From: CAINEC01 sp046303115
GTDB lineage: Bacteria; Bacteroidota; Bacteroidia; AKYH767-A; OLB10
DNA length: 14,203 nucleotides
Assembly (NCBI GenBank): GCA_046303115.1
Contig: JBKCGZ010000206.1
Span: 1 to 14,203, forward strand
Reading direction: 5' to 3'
The notes under the pieces were generated by a model that was given only the letters and a program-made list of their open reading frames with translations, searched no databases and was not told where the DNA came from. This document shows positions 7,631 to 14,203 of the stretch, in pieces. Within the stretch, counting starts at the first letter, position 1. Each line of letters begins with the position of its first letter. A program made the translations under genes and the position numbers.

Positions 7631-9237
7631 GAAATCATTTTTGTTGGATAATAATTTTGTTTTTAATCTCGTCGTGTGCGAATAAGGTATCACCTACGGG
7701 TGGCGCTAAAGATGTTGTCCCTCCTCAACTTGTTAATGCTATTCCTGAAAACAATTCCGTCAATTTTAATGCATCAGAAATCACATTGAACTTCGATGAG
7801 TATGTTCAACTGAATGATGCCTCTAATCAAATTTTAATTTCTCCAATTCCTGGTAAAGCACCCGTAATTAAAGCGTATAAAAAATCTGTGGTTATTACGT
7901 TTGATAGTTTGTTGCAATCGAACACAACGTATGCAATCAATTTTGGGAAAGCAATTGCTGATGTGCATGAAGGCAATGTAAATGATACTATCAGATATGT
8001 ATTTTCTACTGGGGATAATATCGATTCATTGTTTATTCAAGGTAATGTAAGAGATGCACAAACGTTAAAGGCAAGTGCAAAATATAGTTTGTTATTATAT
8101 GCTATAGTTGATCGTAGCAATTTGGATGAGGTGATAAAAGAAAAGCCAGCCTATTTTGGACGAACAGATGAAATTGGTTTTTTTAAAATCAACAATCTAA
8201 AAAAAGGTAGTTATTATCTAATAGCTGTTGATGATAAAAACAATAATTATTTAGTTGATGAAGATGAGTCGACAGGATTTATTAGTGGAGTAATTGATTT
8301 GCCAATTAATGATAACCTTACTATTTATTCGTTTAAGCAAGCGCCTAAAAATTTGAAATTAGTGAAGAATACCTTGATTGATCGAACTTCGGGTCTTGTT
8401 GTTTATAATCTTCCATCAAAATTAAATTGCAGTGATATTGGCAATAAGTATTCAGATAAAGATTTTTATTTTATTTCAAGTACTAACGGGGATTCATTAA
8501 CCATAAGTTTAAGAGATACGTCAATTAAAGAAGCACAGTTTAACATCACGAGTGAAGGTGGTGTTAATGATACGGTTCAATTTTCATTTGATGAGAAAAA
8601 GTTGAATGCTTTGAGTATGGAATTAAAAACCATCCAAAGTGTTTCTGATACTTTAAGATTACTAAGTAATCACCCATTAAACGAGATACAAAAGCCTGCC
8701 TATTTATATCGCGATTCTATTTTGCTTGATTCGATTTATTTTGTTCAGGAAAAAGTGAATCAGTATCGGTTGAATAATTATCAGTTTGCTCGAGGAGTTA
8801 GATATCAGCTGATAATTCCTAAAGGGATTGTTCAAGATATTTATGGAAACATTGCTGATAGTATGCAGTGCTATATTGCTTTACCCGACAGAGAGCATTC
8901 CGGGAATATTATTGCGCATTTAGAATATACAACAAATCAAAACCCTTTTTTAATTCAGTTGTTAAATAGCGAATATAATGTGGTTAATCAACAACGAATT
9001 CTAAAAGGAGTAAACACGAAAGAAGTTCAATTCGAATTTACAACACCTGGTAAATATTACATCAGAGTTGTAGATGATGCCGATAACAATCAACAATTAT
9101 CGCAAGGAATATTAAATAAAATACAACCAGAAGTAGTATGGATAACAGAGCAGTTTACTGTACGTGCTAATTGGGATTTAGATGTTCAATTAAAACTTAT
9201 TAAAGAAAATGACAGACAACTCAACGAACCGAATTAA
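7627..9237 (+). CDS. Ig-like (Big_5) domain lipoprotein
   Basis: A 536-residue exported lipoprotein. The signal sequence ends in lipobox LISSC with lipidation at Cys17, followed by the SPTGGAKDVVPP segment (22-33) typical of a Bacteroidota family with an N-terminal bacterial Ig-like domain. That domain (about 32-128) includes ITLNFDEYV and closes with IRYVFSTG. A beta-sandwich segment at about 135-235 contains an Asp/Asn-rich loop, GSYYLIAVDDKNNN (194-207) then DEDES. A related segment recurs near the C-terminus, GKYYIRVVDDADNN (475-488) then QPE and VRANWDLD, as if two prealbumin-like modules frame the protein. Calcium binding by these loops is possible but unproven. It overlaps the fRMsr gene by 4 bases (ATGA) and the RidA gene by 29 bases, so translation is probably coupled. 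It has no catalytic motif and its function is unknown. Confidence 0.88.
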   Translation: MRNHFCWIIILFLISSCANKVSPTGGAKDVVPPQLVNAIPENNSVNFNASEITLNFDEYVQLNDASNQILISPIPGKAPVIKAYKKSVVITFDSLLQSNTTYAINFGKAIADVHEGNVNDTIRYVFSTGDNIDSLFIQGNVRDAQTLKASAKYSLLLYAIVDRSNLDEVIKEKPAYFGRTDEIGFFKINNLKKGSYYLIAVDDKNNNYLVDEDESTGFISGVIDLPINDNLTIYSFKQAPKNLKLVKNTLIDRTSGLVVYNLPSKLNCSDIGNKYSDKDFYFISSTNGDSLTISLRDTSIKEAQFNITSEGGVNDTVQFSFDEKKLNALSMELKTIQSVSDTLRLLSNHPLNEIQKPAYLYRDSILLDSIYFVQEKVNQYRLNNYQFARGVRYQLIIPKGIVQDIYGNIADSMQCYIALPDREHSGNIIAHLEYTTNQNPFLIQLLNSEYNVVNQQRILKGVNTKEVQFEFTTPGKYYIRVVDDADNNQQLSQGILNKIQPEVVWITEQFTVRANWDLDVQLKLIKENDRQLNEPN

Positions 9238-9637
9238 TTCATCGAAGGCGCCTGAGCCTGTTGGTTTATATCCGCATGCACGTCGTGTAGGAAACTTATT
9301 GTTTTTATCTGGTGTTGGTCCTCGTGAAAGAGGAGAAAAGAAAATACCAGGTGTTGAATTAGACGAGAATGGAAATATTACCTCTTACGATATCGAAGCG
9401 CAATGCCATTCAGTATTTCGTAATATTCGTTATATCTTGGAAGATGCTGGATCTAGCTGGGATAAGATTGTGGATGTAACTGTTTTTCTAACGAACATGA
9501 AAGATGATTTCAAAACGTATAATCGTATTTACGCAGAGTATTTCAAAGATAATTTGCCTTGCAGAACTACGTGCGAGATTAATTGCTTGCCTACACCAAT
9601 TGCAATTGAGTTGAAAGTTATTGCAACGATTGATTAA
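9209..9637 (+). CDS. RidA family protein, 2-aminomuconate-deaminase-like
   Basis: A 142-residue protein of the RidA/YjgF fold, trimeric enzymes that hydrolyse reactive imines or enamines. The catalytic Arg119 (CRTTCEI) and Glu134 (IAIELKVIATI) have the same 15-residue spacing as Arg105 and Glu120 of E. coli RidA. The N-terminal segment SKAPEPVGLYPHARRVGN, the long insert RERGEKKIPGVELDENG (39-55), EAQCHSVFRNI and FLTNMKDDFKTYNRIY resemble the 2-aminomuconate deaminase branch more than the general RidA clade. That subfamily call is from recollection of family patterns and would place it in tryptophan/kynurenine or aminophenol catabolism, yet no other genes of such a pathway are nearby. The ATG at 9209 lies 29 bases inside the lipoprotein gene; there is no later in-frame ATG before the conserved part. 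Cysteines at 66, 118, 122 and 126 are notable. Confidence 0.9.
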   Translation: MTDNSTNRINSSKAPEPVGLYPHARRVGNLLFLSGVGPRERGEKKIPGVELDENGNITSYDIEAQCHSVFRNIRYILEDAGSSWDKIVDVTVFLTNMKDDFKTYNRIYAEYFKDNLPCRTTCEINCLPTPIAIELKVIATID

Positions 9638-9650
9638 TAAATCTTTATTT

Positions 9651-10331
9651 TTAATTTGAATTAGTTGCTACGGCTTCTTCATTTTCAGGATGCATGTATC
9701 TGCTAATTATATTGTGCAAGATGTATATCATCGGAATTAATGCAACTGCAATAATTAATTTAAACACATACCCTATTGCAGCGTTATGTATAAATTCGTT
9801 GAACGACCAATACCCTGGTAAAACGAATGCGATAAACTGCACAATGAAGGTGTCGAAAAGCTGACTGATGACAGTACTTGCTGTTGCTCTGAACCAAATC
9901 ATTTTTCCGTTCGTCATTTTTCTGAATACCCAAAAGAAGTAAACGTCGACTAATTGCGAGCATAAAAAGGCGATGATGCTACCAACAATTATCCACTGAC
10001 TTTGTCCGAATACTTTTTTAAACGCTATATCATTAACAGGACTAAATGATGTAGCTGGTAAATTAATTCCTATTGTGATAATGAAATAGGTATAGATGAT
10101 TAAACCGATGGTTATGAACGTAAGTTTGCGTACGCCACTTTTGCCATAGTATTCATTTATCAAATCGGTCATCACAAACACAACGGGCCATAAGATAATA
10201 CCTATACTCTGCGTGAATAATCCGAAGAACTCTACTAGTTTACCTCCAATTAATTCAGCTACTATGGCGTTGGTTATAAAGAACCCTGCTAGAATTACAA
10301 ATATTATATCTTGTCTGTTAGATAAATTCAT
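9651..10331 (-). CDS. yhhQ: Queuosine precursor transporter (YhhQ/VUT family)
   Basis: A 226-residue inner-membrane protein with about six helices. It carries the family signatures WPVVFVMTDLINEYYG (48-63) and RATASTVISQLFDT (148-161), plus the related acidic-in-helix motif SQLVDVYFFW (125-134). YhhQ proteins import queuosine precursors (preQ0 or preQ1) used to modify the wobble base of GUN tRNAs. The length is normal (about 220-240). The ATG at 10331 follows a 66-base gap from the upstream gene on the same strand, with no exact -7 box or preQ1-type aptamer that I can recognise. Its 3' end faces the RidA gene across a 13-base gap containing only an A/T-rich short palindrome. No queuosine biosynthesis gene is in the window, which fits a salvage role but does not prove it. 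Confidence 0.93.
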   Translation of the reverse strand: MNLSNRQDIIFVILAGFFITNAIVAELIGGKLVEFFGLFTQSIGIILWPVVFVMTDLINEYYGKSGVRKLTFITIGLIIYTYFIITIGINLPATSFSPVNDIAFKKVFGQSQWIIVGSIIAFLCSQLVDVYFFWVFRKMTNGKMIWFRATASTVISQLFDTFIVQFIAFVLPGYWSFNEFIHNAAIGYVFKLIIAVALIPMIYILHNIISRYMHPENEEAVATNSN

Positions 10332-10397
10332 TGGATAGTTTTTTAGGATTCAAACATTCTAATTCATTTTTTCAAATGAAATAATGTAAGAACAATG

Positions 10398-11924
10398 TTA
10401 TAGATGTATTTTTTTTTGATCCAAATTGTCTACTTGGTATACATCAGACGATTTGTTTTCTTTAAAGAATATTTTTGCTTTTGATAAAATTGATAGCGCT
10501 GTTGTAGAAAAGAACAAGCTTTCAGATGATTTAAGTTTATTCGTAAACTTTGATTCATTTTTATCATTCAATATTGCAAGCATGGCCTGATTAAAATAAT
10601 AATCCAATGGATAATTCGGACCATCATAATATTGATTAGTCATCTTGTATTTATCATTAGCATCTTTCCATCTATGACTTAAAAAATAGCGCATTGCTTC
10701 GATTTCTGATTTCAATTGAAATTGTCCTTGGAAATCCTGCATGGTATCATGTATGATTTTTTCGAGATCGCCAAACATAATAGGATTATACATGCCATCT
10801 TTATTTAAAATCATTTCAGTGAAAATGAATTTTCTCCAATAGCATAAATTTTTCCAAGAATTTTTTCGCTCAACACTTTTCCAAGATGTTTTAAAAATCA
10901 AATGTTCGGCAGCATTAAAACATTTCTTTGCTTCATCAAACTCACCAAAATGTAAATGAACTATTCCTTTGCTGATTTTTATTGTTGACTTTTGTGCAGT
11001 ATCACTTTCTTCTAAAAGACTTTCCGCATCATTCAATAGTTTTAATCGATACTGACGAGAAGCATTAGCTGAATAAAGGGCAATCAAACAATTGAATTCT
11101 ATTTTTTCATTCGTGCTGAATGATTCTTCATTCTGTAGCAGATCTTCAGCGCCTTTGATATAAGTTTTTAATAACTCAGTGGCATTTGGGAATAATGCAC
11201 CACATCTTAAGATATTTAATAAAATCTCTCTCTTATTCTCTTCGGATGATTCCTCGATTAAAAGCTGCTCAAGGTTTTTAAATAGCTCTTCCGATTCTTT
11301 TAATTTTAATATACCTGTATTTTGATCTTGCTCTAATGTGTCTAAAATAAATCCGTAATAAACTCTTAAATAATTATTCTTCGACTGATGAAAAATATTT
11401 TGGTATTTATTTAGAAAGTCGTTAATCTTTTCTTTCGGAAGTGATTTTTTATAAAACTCACGACTAGATTTGAAAAGATATAATAATAGTTCGGGTTCAT
11501 TTTTACTAAGTAGCAACTCTTCAAATTCCTTCGCTTCATCTTGCATCGAGTAAGTAGGATGTGTTGCAAGATCTTCTGTTAACTTAATAGTCTGGCTTTG
11601 TAATTCATCTGTCAAGCCTTTTTCAATACTGGTAGAAGGCTCAGATTCCTCTTCATTTAATATCGATTTAAGTTCTTCGTCGAGTGAAAGCAACATCTCA
11701 CGGTAATGAGCAGCTTTCATTCTTTTGATACGAACCTTCGAAAGTTGTAAAGCATTAAATCCCGGACTCGTTAAATAAAGCTCCAGGATTTTATTAATGA
11801 ATGATTTGGCTTCTTCACTTTTATTTTCAGATAACTTTAATCGAACATGTTCAATGGCCTCCTTCGTTTTAGGAATGCGGTTTAAGTTCAAAAGAGGTTC
11901 AGCACTTTTTTTCAACGAGGCCAT
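10398..11924 (-). CDS. Uncharacterised TPR-like helical protein
   Basis: About 508 residues, almost entirely predicted alpha-helical and highly charged (Glu, Lys), with no signal peptide or membrane segment, so probably cytoplasmic. One stretch, KGIVHLHFGEFDEAKKCFNA (near residues 319-338), fits the tetratricopeptide consensus well. Neighbouring helices (for example GAEDLLQNEE and LNDAESLLEES) look like degenerate repeats, suggesting a scaffold or binding protein rather than an enzyme. The middle-to-C-terminal part is rich in Trp and Tyr (SWKSVERKNSWKNLCYWRKF, about 347-366). I do not recognise a named family. The start is uncertain: TTG at 11936 is possible, but ATG at 11924 is four codons further in and leaves the rest unchanged, so I prefer it. 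The gene is divergent from the amidohydrolase across a region containing a 7-base inverted repeat. Confidence 0.75.
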   Translation of the reverse strand: MASLKKSAEPLLNLNRIPKTKEAIEHVRLKLSENKSEEAKSFINKILELYLTSPGFNALQLSKVRIKRMKAAHYREMLLSLDEELKSILNEEESEPSTSIEKGLTDELQSQTIKLTEDLATHPTYSMQDEAKEFEELLLSKNEPELLLYLFKSSREFYKKSLPKEKINDFLNKYQNIFHQSKNNYLRVYYGFILDTLEQDQNTGILKLKESEELFKNLEQLLIEESSEENKREILLNILRCGALFPNATELLKTYIKGAEDLLQNEESFSTNEKIEFNCLIALYSANASRQYRLKLLNDAESLLEESDTAQKSTIKISKGIVHLHFGEFDEAKKCFNAAEHLIFKTSWKSVERKNSWKNLCYWRKFIFTEMILNKDGMYNPIMFGDLEKIIHDTMQDFQGQFQLKSEIEAMRYFLSHRWKDANDKYKMTNQYYDGPNYPLDYYFNQAMLAILNDKNESKFTNKLKSSESLFFSTTALSILSKAKIFFKENKSSDVYQVDNLDQKKIHL

Positions 11925-11940
11925 AATATCTGACAAGCGA

Positions 11941-11961
11941 TGGTTAATAGATTTTTAACCA
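11941..11961. repeat. Inverted repeat in divergent intergenic region
   Basis: TGGTTAA (11941-11947) and TTAACCA (11955-11961) form a perfect 7-base inverted repeat with a 7-base spacer, 17 bases from the ATG of the minus-strand gene and 27 bases before the -7 box of the amidohydrolase gene. It lacks a T-run on either side, so it is not a good terminator. The position suits an operator for either gene, which is inference. Confidence 0.45.
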
Positions 11962-11987
11962 GCAGGTTTTTGATTGAGTAAAACTAT

Positions 11988-11995
11988 TACCTTCG
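11988..11995 (+). promoter_or_regulatory. Near-consensus -7 element of the amidohydrolase gene
   Basis: TACCTTCG differs from TAnnTTTG at one position and ends 21 bases before the ATG at 12017. TTG triplets at 11970-11972 and 11974-11976 are closer than the usual -33 spacing, so the promoter is only a reasonable candidate. Confidence 0.4.
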
Positions 11996-12016
11996 TAAAG
12001 CAACTTCTACCCAACA

Positions 12017-14203
12017 ATGAAGAAAATACTAACATTCTTATTCACTATTATTTGGCCTGTATCGCAACTACTTGCGCAGTCTACTCAGCCTCTACAGCCA
12101 TTATCCGACACCAGGGTTTTCACCTATGCTTTTACGCATGCTGAAATATGGCAGGATGATATAACGATTCTAACAGATGCCACTTTAATCATCAAAGCAA
12201 ACAAAATAATTGCGGTCGGGAATAATATTCCAGTTCCTTCAGATGCCATCATCTATGATTTAAAAGGCAAGCGAATTATCCCTTCATTCATCGATATTTA
12301 TTCCAACTACGGACAGCCAGAGGTAAAAAGAAATGATCGCGTTAGAGGTCCACAGTACAACACACAAACTAAAGGTGCTTATAGCTGGAATCAGGCAATT
12401 AAAGCAGAGTATAATTCATCAGCCAATTTTGTAATCGACGAAAAGAAGGCGAGTGAGATTAGAAATATTGGATTCGGATCAGTGCTTTCATTTCAAAACG
12501 ATGGTATCGCCCGTGGTTCAGGAGCATTTGTATTATTAGGTAAAAAAGATGAAGGGGCGCAACTGATAAAAGTTAAAGCCGCTGCGATGTATTCTTTTAA
12601 TAAGGGCAGCTCAACGCAAGAGTATCCTTCCTCATTAATGGGAACAATCGCTTTGTTACGTCAGACTTACTTAGATGCCAATTGGTATAAAACAGTTAAA
12701 GAGCGTGATAATAATTTGTCGTTAGCAGCCTGGAACGATTTGCAACTACTGCCACAGATTTTTGAAGTGAATAATTATCGTACACTTTTAAGAGCAGATC
12801 GATTAGGTGATGAATTTGGAGTGCAGTATATATTAAAAGGAGCAGGTGATGAATACTTGCGATTGAATGATGTTAAATCTACTGGTGCTAGTATCATATT
12901 ACCAATTAATTTCCCTGAAGGATATGATGTATCTAATCCGATTGATGCAGCAAATGTTTCACTAGCCGATTTAAGAAACTGGGAGTATGCACCTTATAAT
13001 GTGTATTGGTTAGATAGTGCTAATGTGAACTATTGCTTAACAATGTCGGGTTGTAAGGATGCAAAAGCATTTTCTAAGAATTTACAACGATTAACAAATA
13101 CAGGATTAAGTTCTCAAAAATTATTAAAAGCGCTAACTGTTACGCCTGCGAAGCTTCTTAAAATAGATAATCAAACGGGAGCGGTTAAAAAGGATATGTT
13201 GGCTAATTTTTTAATTTGCAAGGGTGATGTATTTAAGAAAGACGGATTGATTTTAGAAAATTGGGTAGGTGGTGAACGTTATATCGTTAATGAAGATGAT
13301 TCGATCGATATTAGAGGAACCTACGATTTAAAAACGCCTGAAGGAAAAACTTTTCAAATGGAAATTACAGGTAGCAAATCACAGCCAGATGTAAGTTTGA
13401 AAATAGATACTGTAAAAGTAAAGGTTGAATTCACTAAAGATATTCTTCAATATACATTTCGTTTAGAGGCTATCAAAGGAAAAGGATATACACGTTTAAA
13501 CGGACAGTTTAATAATTCTACTCGTGAATTCACAGGGCAACTGCAAATGAGTAATGGCGATTGGAATACTTGGGCTGCTAAACAGACATCATCTTATGTT
13601 GAACCGAAAGACAGCGGCTCTAATAATTCAAATGTAGCTGTACCATCCTTCTCGGGACTTACTTATCCATTATCAGGATTTGGTCGTACGAAAATTCCGG
13701 ATAATCATCCTGTATTGATTAAGAATATAACGGTATGGACTAACGAAAAGGAAGGAATTCTGAAAAATACAGATGTGCTAATTTTTAAAGGAAAGATTAC
13801 CAAGGTTGGAAGTATTGATGAGAAGATGTTGAAGTTGCCAGGACTTGAAGTTATTGATGGAACTAATAAACACTTAACGGCTGGAATGATTGATGAGCAT
13901 TCACATATCGCTGTAGAAGGTGATGTGAATGAAGGTACAGAATCAATCACAGCTGAAGTGAGAATAGGTGATGTGATTAATTCAGATGATATTAATATTT
14001 ACCGTCAATTAGCGGGAGGAGTAACTACATCACACTTATTGCATGGTAGTGCAAATGCAATTGGCGGACAAACGGCATTGATCAAATTACGTTGGGGTAA
14101 GAACGCAGAGCAAATGAAATTTGAAGGTGCTGATGGATTTATCAAGTTTGCATTAGGTGAAAATGTAAAGCAAAGTAATTGGGGTGATATGAATACTATT
14201 CGT
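12017..14203 (+). CDS. Exported tandem amidohydrolase, partial (runs off the window)
   Basis: An open frame of 729 codons with no stop before the window edge; relatives of this kind are about 1000 residues, so roughly the last quarter is missing. A Sec signal peptide, MKKILTFLFTIIWPVSQLLA with likely cleavage at LLA-QS, sends it to the periplasm or beyond. The first amidohydrolase-like half (about 35-430) keeps the fold signs RIIPSFIDIY (86-95) and LTVTPAKLL (373-381). The HxH metal site is replaced, however, with Tyr95 and Asn97 at the expected histidine positions. A beta-rich insert follows (about 430-545). The second half begins around 565 and has an intact IDEHSHI with His628 and His630, so it is probably the active metal-dependent hydrolase. 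Remaining ligands lie beyond the window. ATG at 12017 follows a near-consensus -7 box. The substrate is unknown; dipeptide or imidazolone-type hydrolysis is possible. Confidence 0.9.
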   Translation, partial: MKKILTFLFTIIWPVSQLLAQSTQPLQPLSDTRVFTYAFTHAEIWQDDITILTDATLIIKANKIIAVGNNIPVPSDAIIYDLKGKRIIPSFIDIYSNYGQPEVKRNDRVRGPQYNTQTKGAYSWNQAIKAEYNSSANFVIDEKKASEIRNIGFGSVLSFQNDGIARGSGAFVLLGKKDEGAQLIKVKAAAMYSFNKGSSTQEYPSSLMGTIALLRQTYLDANWYKTVKERDNNLSLAAWNDLQLLPQIFEVNNYRTLLRADRLGDEFGVQYILKGAGDEYLRLNDVKSTGASIILPINFPEGYDVSNPIDAANVSLADLRNWEYAPYNVYWLDSANVNYCLTMSGCKDAKAFSKNLQRLTNTGLSSQKLLKALTVTPAKLLKIDNQTGAVKKDMLANFLICKGDVFKKDGLILENWVGGERYIVNEDDSIDIRGTYDLKTPEGKTFQMEITGSKSQPDVSLKIDTVKVKVEFTKDILQYTFRLEAIKGKGYTRLNGQFNNSTREFTGQLQMSNGDWNTWAAKQTSSYVEPKDSGSNNSNVAVPSFSGLTYPLSGFGRTKIPDNHPVLIKNITVWTNEKEGILKNTDVLIFKGKITKVGSIDEKMLKLPGLEVIDGTNKHLTAGMIDEHSHIAVEGDVNEGTESITAEVRIGDVINSDDINIYRQLAGGVTTSHLLHGSANAIGGQTALIKLRWGKNAEQMKFEGADGFIKFALGENVKQSNWGDMNTIR

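Noticed and set aside
9635..9653. Bidirectional terminator between ridA and yhhQ
   Set aside because: The only structure is a short, purely A/T palindrome around 9636-9649, too weak to call.
10332..10397. preQ1 riboswitch upstream of the queuosine transporter
   Set aside because: The 66 bases were read for a preQ1-I-like aptamer because such transporters can be so controlled; no matching stem, loop or A-rich tail was seen.
11925..11936. TTG start for the TPR-like gene
   Set aside because: Possible, but an ATG only four codons further in is the more usual choice and there is no ribosome binding site favouring the TTG.
13705..13950. Open frame of 81 codons on the minus strand
   Set aside because: It lies entirely within the amidohydrolase gene, has no family-like features and no promoter; it is an antisense shadow.
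1..14203. Mobile element, CRISPR array, toxin-antitoxin or defence system
   Set aside because: No transposase, integrase, regularly spaced repeats, nuclease or toxin-like small genes were seen on either strand; base composition looks even across the window.

Overview
The window reads as an ordinary, gene-dense chromosomal segment of a Bacteroidota bacterium, probably Flavobacteriia-like. The evidence is the low GC content and several lineage-typical features: the TonB N-terminus, a DUF6427-like membrane protein, SPTGG-type Ig-like lipoproteins, a very large exported amidohydrolase, and promoters matching the Bacteroidota -7 element TAnnTTTG placed just upstream of start codons. There are no rRNA, tRNA, IS, phage, CRISPR or toxin-antitoxin features, and no gene-free stretch longer than about 155 bases.

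Layout. Bases 36-1016 (+) encode a polytopic membrane protein whose 3' end overlaps by 8 bases the 3' end of a convergent M1 metallopeptidase lipoprotein gene (1009-3594, -). Upstream of that gene, on the same strand, is a TonB-type energy transducer (3695-4510, -) with its own intrinsic terminator. A promoter region of about 155 bases separates tonB from a divergent pair on +: a small four-helix cytochrome-b-like membrane protein (4666-5118) and the ribosome-associated GTPase HflX (5140-6348, TTG start). Next comes a compact + strand run: ComF-family phosphoribosyltransferase (6405-7106), free methionine-(R)-sulfoxide reductase (7130-7630), Ig-like lipoprotein (7627-9237) and a RidA-family deaminase (9209-9637). 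The last three overlap each other. Convergent to them is a YhhQ-type queuosine-precursor transporter (9651-10331, -). Behind it lies a TPR-like protein of unknown function (10398-11924, -). Divergent from that, a large exported tandem amidohydrolase starts at 12017 (+) and runs off the right edge of the window.

How the genes relate. Most are housekeeping or envelope genes with no single shared pathway. The best functional grouping is the fRMsr-lipoprotein-RidA overlap, which puts a methionine-oxidation repair enzyme and an imine/enamine deaminase in one transcript. That fits a metabolite-damage theme, but this is inference. I did not find a convincing undescribed system. The items most worth a second look are the TPR-like orphan with an inverted repeat in its divergent promoter region, the near-leaderless promoters of comF and fRMsr, the isolated 2-aminomuconate-deaminase-like RidA, and the amidohydrolase whose first half has lost its metal ligands.
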